Part shown: positions 17,240-23,177 of the stretch, in pieces
Layout: every line of letters starts with the position of its first letter
How positions within the stretch are numbered: position 1 is the first letter of the stretch
From: Spirochaetota bacterium
GTDB lineage: Bacteria > Spirochaetota > UBA4802 > UBA5550
NCBI GenBank assembly: GCA_003246895.1
Contig: QKCL01000041.1
Coordinates: 1 to 36,553, forward strand
Length of the DNA stretch: 36,553 nt
Direction of reading: 5' to 3'
Position numbers and translations under genes: made by a program
Notes under the pieces: model-generated
Told to the model about the DNA's origin: nothing
What the model saw: the letters and a program-made list of their open reading frames with translations, nothing else
Databases searched by the model: none

Positions 17240-17267
17240 TTGACATTTTTTTTTAACAGGTTAGAAA
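17240..17267 (+). promoter_or_regulatory. Possible promoter for the alpha/beta hydrolase-like gene
   Basis: A perfect -35 TTGACA lies at 17240-17245, with TAGAAA at 17262-17267 after 16 bases as a weak -10. The gene starts at 17304 with AAGGAG before it. The -10 is poor, so this is tentative. Confidence 0.35.
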
Positions 17268-17303
17268 TATTACACAATAGAAAATATAAAGAAGGAGAAG
17301 TTT

Positions 17304-18428
17304 ATGGATTCATATAGTCATGAAACCGGTTCTTTTTCAGGAAAGGGCGGGATAGAGATATTTTTTCAGAAGTGGATTGCAGATAAGGCAAAGGCCATAG
17401 TCCTTGTTGTTCACAGCCTTGGTGAGCATTCCGGTAGATATGAGAATCTTATTAAGAGTCTGGCAAATAAAAACATTTCCGTCATGGCAATGGATCTTCG
17501 GGGGCATGGACGATCAGAGGGTGCCAGGGGACATATCGATTCGTTTATGGATTATATATATGACCTCAAATTGTTTGTTGAATACATTAAATCAGAATAT
17601 AATAACCTGCCCATCACTGTATATGGACATGGTGTCGGCGGTGTTATATCCACCAAGTATGCAGTTACATACTCCGGTGATGTTTCCGGACTGGTTCTTT
17701 CTTCTCCGGCATTTGCGCCTATTAACACTCTTTCAGGTCTGAAGAAAGGTATTGTTTCATTTTTTTCACCGCGTATTCCTACACTTTCAATGTCTTCCTG
17801 GATAGATGCAAACAGTCTTTCGCGGGATGAGGAAACAGTAAAAACATATAAAGATGATAAGCTTACTCACGGAAAAGTTACGGTAAGATGGATTACCGAA
17901 TATATGAGTGCCGGCAGCGACTGCCTTAAGAGCTCTCACCTTGTAAAATGTCCGACGCTGGTTTTTCAGGGTAAGGCCGATACAGTTGCAGATTATACCA
18001 TCACCGAAAAATTCTATGAAGGAATAAAGGTTGAAAAGGAGCTGCTTCTTTATGATAATCTTTATCATGAAACAATAAATGAACCTCTTGGAGAGAGGGA
18101 AAAGGTCCTTTCCGAAATTGTCAGGTGGGTTGCTTCAAAGGCTTCATCTTTGAAGGGTGCAATAAAAAACGTCACCCCTAAAGGAACCTCTTTAAAAAAA
18201 GCATCTGCTAAAAAGGCAGTCTCTAAGAAGGAAATAGCAAAGAAGCCTGCTGCCAAAAAGAGCACGGCTAAAAAAACCACTGAAAAGAAAACCGCAGTAA
18301 AAAAATCTGCATCGAAGAAAACTTCTGCTAAAAAGGCAGTCTCTAAGAAGGAAACAACAAAGAAGCCTGCTTCCAAAAAAAGTGCGTCTAAAAAAACTAC
18401 TGCAAAGAAAACAAAAACCAAAAAATAG
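17304..18428 (+). CDS. Monoglyceride-lipase-like alpha/beta fold protein with Gly at the nucleophile position and a histone-H1-like tail
   Basis: Residues 1-280 are an alpha/beta hydrolase of the Hydrolase_4/monoglyceride lipase type. HSLGEHSGRY (37-46) is the oxyanion-hole region, and DLRGHGRSEG (64-73) is typical of the family. However, the nucleophile elbow reads GHGVGG (108-113), not GHSMGG: the catalytic Ser is Gly110 (codon GGT). The acid Asp226 (GKADTV) and the base His255 (LYHETINE) are kept. Residues 290-374 form a tail of about 85 residues made almost only of K, A, S and T, like histone H1 tails and bacterial HU/Hc1-type PAKKA tails. It contains a 40-residue duplicated unit. The tail would bind nucleic acid or another polyanion. 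The gene is cytosolic with no signal peptide and has AAGGAG before the ATG. A role as a pseudoenzyme is inferred. Confidence 0.8.
   Translation: MDSYSHETGSFSGKGGIEIFFQKWIADKAKAIVLVVHSLGEHSGRYENLIKSLANKNISVMAMDLRGHGRSEGARGHIDSFMDYIYDLKLFVEYIKSEYNNLPITVYGHGVGGVISTKYAVTYSGDVSGLVLSSPAFAPINTLSGLKKGIVSFFSPRIPTLSMSSWIDANSLSRDEETVKTYKDDKLTHGKVTVRWITEYMSAGSDCLKSSHLVKCPTLVFQGKADTVADYTITEKFYEGIKVEKELLLYDNLYHETINEPLGEREKVLSEIVRWVASKASSLKGAIKNVTPKGTSLKKASAKKAVSKKEIAKKPAAKKSTAKKTTEKKTAVKKSASKKTSAKKAVSKKETTKKPASKKSASKKTTAKKTKTKK
18204..18413 (+). repeat. In-frame direct repeat, 120-bp period, inside the lysine-rich tail
   Basis: Two 90-base copies start 120 bases apart (18204-18293 and 18324-18413) and differ at about ten positions by hand count. 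They encode 30-residue units beginning SAKKAVSKKE. The period is a multiple of three, so copies can be gained or lost without a frameshift. Confidence 0.85.
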
Positions 18429-18450
18429 AAAGTTAAAATATTGCCATGGA

Positions 18451-18477
18451 AAAGAGAGGTTAATGCCTCTCTTTTTT
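18451..18477 (+). terminator. Rho-independent terminator after the lysine-tailed gene
   Basis: AAAGAGAGG (18451-18459) pairs with CCTCTCTTT (18466-18474) around a 6-base loop, then a T run to 18477. Confidence 0.9.
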
Positions 18478-18490
18478 ATTTAAATTCATT

Positions 18491-18529
18491 TTATTACATT
18501 CGTGTTAACTTTTAATATAAATGTAATAA
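18491..18529. promoter_or_regulatory. Inverted repeat TTATTACATT-N19-AATGTAATAA upstream of amtB
   Basis: Perfect 10-base arms (18491-18500 and 18520-18529) are separated by 19 bases. It lies about 145-180 bases upstream of the predicted sigma-54 start point of amtB, a usual distance for enhancer-binding activators such as NtrC. The bases do not match the classical NtrC box, so the binding protein is unknown. Confidence 0.4.
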
Positions 18530-18539
18530 TTATCTGATG

Positions 18540-18565
18540 TTTCAGAATTTTACAAAATTCTGAAA
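18540..18565. promoter_or_regulatory. Perfect palindrome with 12-base arms upstream of amtB
   Basis: TTTCAGAATTTT (18540-18551) and AAAATTCTGAAA (18554-18565) flank an AC dinucleotide. The arms are perfect complements. No T run follows directly, and it sits between the 18451-18477 terminator and the promoter, so an operator or activator site is more likely than a terminator. Confidence 0.5.
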
Positions 18566-18646
18566 TTTTAGTCATGTTACATTCCGGTTAAATATTAACA
18601 GATTGTTTATTTGTGACTTCGTTGAATTTGACTCATGTCAGAGATA

Positions 18647-18662
18647 TGGTAAAAGTTAGGCA
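18647..18662 (+). promoter_or_regulatory. Possible sigma-54 promoter of the amtB-PII operon
   Basis: TGG (18647-18649) and GCA (18660-18662) place the GG and GC pairs exactly ten bases apart. The rest is a weak match (TGGTAA instead of TGGCAC, AGGCA instead of TTGCA). The start point would be near 18673, leaving a short leader with GGAGG at 18681-18685. Ammonium transporter and PII operons are often RpoN-dependent, and inverted repeats lie upstream. A weak housekeeping-type alternative is TTGACT (18628-18633) with TAAAAG (18650-18655). Confidence 0.45.
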
Positions 18663-18691
18663 TATTTTAATCGATTCTTCGGAGGTTTATG

Positions 18692-19909
18692 ATGATTAAT
18701 GCAGCTGATACAGCCTGGGTAATTGTCGCTACAATTCTTGTAATGATTATGACTCCAACGCTGGCTTTTTTCTATGGCGGACTTGTCAGGAAAAAAAATA
18801 TGCTTTCGGTACTTATGCAATGTATGGTAATACTTGCAGTTATTTCAATTCAGTGGATTTTATTCGGTTACAGTCTGGCCTTTGGTCCTGACCATGGCGG
18901 AATTATCGGCAGTCTGAAATATGCTTTTCTTAATGGAGTGGGACTTGACCCCATTGAGGGGCAGACTATTCCAGCTCAATTATTTGTATGTTTTCAGATG
19001 ATGTTCGCAGTAATTACTCCCGCTCTTATGGTTGGTGCTTTTGTGGAGAGAATTAAGTTTTCAGGGTTTCTCCTTTTTGTAGTACTCTGGTCAACTCTTA
19101 TCTATGATCCGATGTGCCACATGGTATGGGGGAAAGGAGGATGGCTTTTTGATAAGGGAGCTCTTGATTTTGCAGGCGGTACTGTTATTCATATAACAGC
19201 CGGTATTTCTGCACTAGTAGCATCAATGATGATAGGGAAGAGAAGCGGAAACGGTATGTCAAGTTCACCGCATAATCTGCCTTTCGCTGTTCTCGGCGCA
19301 GCATTTCTGTGGATGGGATGGTTCGGATTTAATGCGGGAAGTGCTCTTGGTGTCGGTAAGCAGACAGTATCTGCATTTATCAATACCAACACCGCTGCAG
19401 CGGCGGCGCTTATTGCATGGATGGCTTTAGACTGGTTTATAAACAAAATTCCAACAGTACTTGGAGTAATTACTGGTGTAGTAGCCGGTCTTGTTGCAAT
19501 CACTCCTGCAGCAGGTTTTGTAACACCAATGGCTTCTATAGCTATAGGTGCAGGGGGGAGTATAATAGGTTTCATTTTCGTTACATGTATAAAACCAAAA
19601 TTTGGTTATGACGATTCCCTTGACGTATTCGGAGTCCATGGTATGGCTGGGGTCTGGGGTGCTCTTGCAACCGGTATCTTTGCTGTGAAGGAAGTCGGCG
19701 GTACAGATGGTCTTCTTAGGGGCAACTGGCATCAGATGTGGGTGCAGGCTGAAGGTGTGCTTGTGGCTATTGCTCTCTCGGTTGTTGGTACTTTTATTAT
19801 TTTTAAAATATGTGATCTTTTGATTGGGATGCGCGTAGACATGAGAGATGAAAATATCGGACTTGATCTTACCCAGCACCATGAAGCCGGTTATACTCTT
19901 ATAGATTAA
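18692..19909 (+). CDS. amtB: Ammonium transporter
   Basis: AmtB is an inner-membrane trimer that conducts ammonium. The product of about 405 residues has some eleven hydrophobic segments. Family features include FFYGGLVRKKN (27-37), YDPMCHMVWGKGGWL (139-153), DFAGGTVIHITAG (160-172), with the conserved Asp160 and first pore His168, and DVFGVHGMAGVWGALATG with the second pore His317 (numbering from the first of two adjacent ATGs at 18689). GGAGG (18681-18685) is six bases from the second ATG and only three from the first, so 18692 is preferred. PII starts 16 bases after the stop. The twin histidines are intact, so transport should be normal. PII would block the cytosolic exit in nitrogen excess. 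Confidence 0.96.
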   Translation: MINAADTAWVIVATILVMIMTPTLAFFYGGLVRKKNMLSVLMQCMVILAVISIQWILFGYSLAFGPDHGGIIGSLKYAFLNGVGLDPIEGQTIPAQLFVCFQMMFAVITPALMVGAFVERIKFSGFLLFVVLWSTLIYDPMCHMVWGKGGWLFDKGALDFAGGTVIHITAGISALVASMMIGKRSGNGMSSSPHNLPFAVLGAAFLWMGWFGFNAGSALGVGKQTVSAFINTNTAAAAALIAWMALDWFINKIPTVLGVITGVVAGLVAITPAAGFVTPMASIAIGAGGSIIGFIFVTCIKPKFGYDDSLDVFGVHGMAGVWGALATGIFAVKEVGGTDGLLRGNWHQMWVQAEGVLVAIALSVVGTFIIFKICDLLIGMRVDMRDENIGLDLTQHHEAGYTLID

Positions 19910-19925
19910 CAAAACGAGGTGAGCT

Positions 19926-20267
19926 ATGAAATATATAATTGCAGTAATTAGACCTCATAAACTTGAAGAGGTAAAAAAATCCCTTGAGGCTAACGGAGTT
20001 AACCTGATGACAGTTGTAGATGTTCTCGGCTGTGGAAGACAGAAGGGGATTACGGAAGTATATAGGGGAGTCAAGGAGGTCGATAATCTCCTGAGAAAAA
20101 TCAAACTGGAAATTGCTGTTAATGATGAATATCTGGATGCAGCAATTGATGCGATAATGAAGGCAGCTCCTGAAGGTGATGTGGGAGATGGTAAAATTTT
20201 TGTTTTTGACATGGCCCAATGTATCCGTATCAGAACCGGTGAAAAGGGTAATGAAGCCATCGGATAA
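19926..20267 (+). CDS. glnK: Nitrogen regulatory PII protein (GlnK-type) lacking Tyr51
   Basis: The 113-residue protein is a PII trimer subunit that senses ATP/ADP and 2-oxoglutarate and docks on AmtB. The T-loop region [12 protein letters not shown] (37-48), the B-loop [10 protein letters not shown] and the C-loop RIRTGEKG are all present, so the nucleotide site looks complete. The residue aligned with E. coli Tyr51, the uridylylation site, is Glu51, with no gap: both proteins have ten residues between YRG and the following Lys-x-(K/E) stretch. Position 49, phosphorylated in cyanobacteria, is Val. It is therefore probably regulated by effectors alone. The gene is coupled to amtB, with GAGGTGAGCT before the ATG, and is followed by a terminator. 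Confidence 0.93.
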   Translation: MKYIIAVIRPHKLEEVKKSLEANGVNLMTVVDVLGCGRQKGITEVYRGVKEVDNLLRKIKLEIAVNDEYLDAAIDAIMKAAPEGDVGDGKIFVFDMAQCIRIRTGEKGNEAIG

Positions 20268-20278
20268 ATTTTCCTGAT

Positions 20279-20306
20279 AAAAAGCCTCCTCCGGGAGGTT
20301 TTTTTT
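20279..20306 (+). terminator. Rho-independent terminator of the amtB-PII operon
   Basis: CCTCC pairs with GGAGG across a short loop, with A residues before and a run of eight T residues after (20299-20306), so the A and T tracts extend the stem. Confidence 0.88.
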
Positions 20307-20336
20307 ATTTGATTTTCTGTATATTTCTGTCCTTAT

Positions 20337-20358
20337 AACCCCATAAATAAATGGGGTT
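20337..20358 (+). promoter_or_regulatory. Hairpin covering the ribosome site of the AraC-type gene
   Basis: AACCCCAT (20337-20344) and ATGGGGTT (20351-20358) are perfect 8-base arms with a 6-base loop. The hairpin ends four bases before ATG 20362, and its GGGG would be the only purine-rich ribosome-binding stretch. It may limit translation or act as an operator; it is too close to the gene to be its terminator. Confidence 0.45.
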
Positions 20359-20361
20359 TTT

Positions 20362-21513
20362 ATGTTTGAGAATATTGCCGATTACCTGATAATATCAGAG
20401 TTTTCACAGTCTCTGTTTCTTTTTTTTATCATAGCTGCCATGAAGAAGAATAAAAGATCCAATCTTTTTCTTGCATTCTTTATTTTGGCGCCCTCTCTCA
20501 TGTTTTTTTCCATGTTTCTTCATAAAAATGGGTATTTCGGTATATTGAAGTATGTTTCTGTCGTATCTCTCCCTTCAATATCTCTTGCCGGTGTATTTAT
20601 GTATTTCTATACACGGAGTCTCATGAATACAAAGAGCCGCTTCTCCTTGAAGGATATTATTCATTTTGCAATATTTGCTTTCCTTGTAATTGTCTTTCTC
20701 TCTTTGCGTGAAATAATTCTCCCCCATAATATGGGATTTGTTGTGTTCTGTATTATCACGGTCGGGCTCACGAATTCCCTTGCCTATCTTATATATTCTT
20801 CATTGAATCTGAAAACCTATTTGAGTAATCTTGAAAATTATTATTCAGACACTGAAAAAATGAATATGAACTGGCTGAAGCTTATAACGATTCTGTCTCT
20901 TGTTATTATGATAGTTCTGAATTTTCTGCATTGGGGGGCTTTTTTCCATATTATGGCAAGAGAGAAAGGCGATATCTTTATGTCTATTAATCTACTTGGA
21001 CTGATTTCTGTTATTCTGATAATTGCCTATCATATAGTGAATATGCCTGAAATATTCAAAATAAACAACATAATGGACCAAGGGGATGAAGAAAACGAAA
21101 CTGCATCTGAAAGGAAGGAGAAATATGCGAGGCAGAGCCTCAGTGACGACAGTCAGGATGATATTCTTGAGAAGCTGAATGTTCACATGTCAAATGAAAA
21201 GCCATACCTCAGGGACAGTGTTTCAATAAAAGATCTCTCTGAAGAGCTGAGTATCCCGGCGCATCATCTGTCGATTGTTATTAATAATAAACTGAAAATG
21301 AACTTCTATAATTTTATAAACGGATACAGGGTTGAAGAGGCAAAGATAATTCTTCAGGCCAACAGTTCCCTTGATGCCAGTATTCTCTCAATAGCATTCA
21401 GTGTCGGATTTAATTCAAAGTCAACATTTAACAATGTATTCAAGAAAATGACAGGTTTTACTCCTTCAGAATATAGAGTGAAGGCAAATCCCGAGTCTTA
21501 TCTTGCAAGGTAG
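20362..21513 (+). CDS. Membrane-bound AraC-family transcription regulator
   Basis: The 383-residue protein has an N-terminal half with about six or seven hydrophobic segments (roughly 12-225) and a charged linker (235-270). The C-terminal AraC/XylS DNA-binding domain (about 275-378) has two helix-turn-helix units: VSIKDLSEELSIPAHHLSIVIN and ILSIAFSVGFNSKSTFNNVFKK, followed by the family's closing GFTPSEYR. It is a one-component sensor that would bind DNA from the inner membrane, a plan known from Leptospira and Bacteroidetes. The next genes encode TolC and RND exporter parts on the same strand, so they are the likely targets. Its start lies right after a hairpin. The stop codon lies inside the first copy of a repeated 14-mer. 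Confidence 0.9.
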   Translation: MFENIADYLIISEFSQSLFLFFIIAAMKKNKRSNLFLAFFILAPSLMFFSMFLHKNGYFGILKYVSVVSLPSISLAGVFMYFYTRSLMNTKSRFSLKDIIHFAIFAFLVIVFLSLREIILPHNMGFVVFCIITVGLTNSLAYLIYSSLNLKTYLSNLENYYSDTEKMNMNWLKLITILSLVIMIVLNFLHWGAFFHIMAREKGDIFMSINLLGLISVILIIAYHIVNMPEIFKINNIMDQGDEENETASERKEKYARQSLSDDSQDDILEKLNVHMSNEKPYLRDSVSIKDLSEELSIPAHHLSIVINNKLKMNFYNFINGYRVEEAKIILQANSSLDASILSIAFSVGFNSKSTFNNVFKKMTGFTPSEYRVKANPESYLAR

Positions 21514-21555
21514 GACATTTTTAATACAAAATATGGTTTAATCTTGCAAGGTAGG
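21501..21555 (+). repeat. Repeated 14-mer with a CTTGCAAG palindrome before tolC
   Basis: TCTTGCAAGGTAGG occurs at 21501-21514 (spanning the AraC-type stop codon) and at 21542-21555, 41 bases apart (about four helical turns). Each copy contains the 8-base palindrome CTTGCAAG. Two same-facing palindromes just upstream of the exporter genes could be an operator for the neighbouring regulator, or a small local duplication. Confidence 0.6.
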
Positions 21556-21610
21556 TCGCATAAAACCGGTTTCTGTGATCTTATAAAAAGAAAAGTCGCA
21601 GGGTTTTGTT

Positions 21611-23176
21611 ATGAAGGGATTAACTAAGTTTAAAGTGAACAGTAAATGTTCTATGATGCATAATTTATTCAGGAAAATTGTGCAGTCTGGAGATTTAAAT
21701 CTCCGGAGGTTTTTTTTAGTATTATTTATTATATGTTTATTTGCTCCGCATGGACTGGTCTCCCATGCCTTTGCCGGGGATGAACAGACCGTGAAGGAAG
21801 TCAGGCAAAATGATGTAACTGAAAAGTCCCTAGGGAAGCCGGAAAATATCAGTTTCAACTCCTACATAAAACTTATAAATGAAAAACTGCCTGAATTGAA
21901 ATCAAACAGAATCGCACTTCTTCAGGCTGAAAATGAAATTAACAGGTCAAAGTCAACAGGAGATGTGAACCTTTCCGCAGGTGGGGAGTCATACCGGAAC
22001 AATACCTATTCAGGGATTAATGACAAGGGGAATGTTAACGGTTATAACTTTTACGGAGGATTGAGCAAAACTCTTACAGGTACCGGAACCGATGTTGAAC
22101 TGAAATATAATTATGATAAATATAGTTATAAAAAATTCAGCACCATAAATGATTATACGGCACATAATCCATCCCTGACTTTAAAGGTAACCCAGCCTCT
22201 TCTCTATAATTTTCTGGGAAAGGTGAGCAGTTATTCGGAAAAGAATGCAAAGCTCCAGTATGAAATAGAGAAGATAAAGCTCCAGGAGAATAATAAAAGC
22301 ACACTGAATAGCTACAAGAAACTCTATTTCCAATGGATCCTTTATAAAGAGATTTTAAAAGAGCTTTCTGATGCCATAAATAATTCCAAAAAACTTGCAG
22401 CGCTTACAGCCAGAAGATACAAGGCCGGCCTTTCTGATAATGATGATTATCAGGCTGCCCGGGTTTCAGTTTATGGATATGAAGTACAGTACAGGGAATA
22501 CCAGAATTCTTTAAAGGCAATAGAAAACCAGATGAGTCTCTATTTCAGCGTCAGGAATAATATGCCGTTGAAAGAGGAATTTGAAAAATTCTATGACCTG
22601 TCGAATAAAATCAAATTTGAAACGGTAGATTTTTCCAGAACAAAATCTGCAGAAATAATACGAAAAACCATGATGGAACTGAGTTATTCAAAATCTGTCT
22701 ACAGAAACATGCTCCTTCCCCAGTTGAATGTATACGGCCAGATTGCAGGCGAGAACATGTCCCAGGAATACAGCTCTGACCTTAAGGACAGGGACTACAG
22801 CGTGGGTTTTGAATTTACATACCCTCTGGGTAATCATTCCGCGCAGAGCAGTTTAAAGGACATTGAGCTGGAGATTAAATCATTGAATCACGAATATGAG
22901 GAAACTCTTAACTCTTACAGGAAGAATCTCTGGAACTACGTGAGTGAGTCCGGAAACTTAAAGGAGAGACTTGTAATAAAATCGGAATCACAGAAAGCGC
23001 TGAAATCACAGCTTGATACTGAAAAAACGAAATACAGGCAGGCGCGTGTTACCCTTTCTGATCTTATTGACACACAGAACAGTCTTACCTCCGGTGAAAT
23101 CGATATGCTCGGCTATAAGTACAGTCTCATATGCTGTTATATCGATTACATGGATTTAACGGATCAGGGGAGATAA
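21611..23176 (+). CDS. TolC-family outer-membrane efflux protein
   Basis: The product is an outer-membrane channel of the TolC type, with two repeated helical hairpins rich in K, E, N and S (about 75-300 and 310-515) and outer-membrane strands near 110-185 and 350-410. A signal peptide is seen around residues 33-55 (FFLVLFIICLF through SHAFA, cleavage after Ala55), but with an unusually long N-region of about 30 residues. The start may therefore be at 21653 or a later GTG instead of 21611, where only a weak AGGG site is seen. A terminator-like hairpin lies inside the first 100 bases of the reading frame. The RND gene begins one base after the stop, so both act together. No adaptor protein gene is present. 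Confidence 0.85.
   Translation: MKGLTKFKVNSKCSMMHNLFRKIVQSGDLNLRRFFLVLFIICLFAPHGLVSHAFAGDEQTVKEVRQNDVTEKSLGKPENISFNSYIKLINEKLPELKSNRIALLQAENEINRSKSTGDVNLSAGGESYRNNTYSGINDKGNVNGYNFYGGLSKTLTGTGTDVELKYNYDKYSYKKFSTINDYTAHNPSLTLKVTQPLLYNFLGKVSSYSEKNAKLQYEIEKIKLQENNKSTLNSYKKLYFQWILYKEILKELSDAINNSKKLAALTARRYKAGLSDNDDYQAARVSVYGYEVQYREYQNSLKAIENQMSLYFSVRNNMPLKEEFEKFYDLSNKIKFETVDFSRTKSAEIIRKTMMELSYSKSVYRNMLLPQLNVYGQIAGENMSQEYSSDLKDRDYSVGFEFTYPLGNHSAQSSLKDIELEIKSLNHEYEETLNSYRKNLWNYVSESGNLKERLVIKSESQKALKSQLDTEKTKYRQARVTLSDLIDTQNSLTSGEIDMLGYKYSLICCYIDYMDLTDQGR
21687..21717 (+). promoter_or_regulatory. Terminator-like hairpin inside the 5' end of tolC
   Basis: CTGGAGAT (21687-21694) pairs with ATCTCCGG (21699-21706; one G-U pair) around TTAA, followed by AGG and eight T residues (21710-21717). 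It looks like an intrinsic terminator, but lies within the coding frame of the signal-peptide region. Possible roles are attenuation of the tolC-RND operon, or a marker that the real start is downstream. Confidence 0.5.
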
Positions 23177-23177
23177 G

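Noticed and set aside
18065-18421. Leftward frame rich in F, V and A opposite the lysine tail
   Set aside because: AAA/AAG and GCN codons read backwards give F, L and A codons; it looks like a membrane protein only because of the complement.
17304-18428. Lysine tail as a frameshift artefact
   Set aside because: The tail is in the same frame as the hydrolase-like domain, is repeated in frame, and ends just before a proper terminator.
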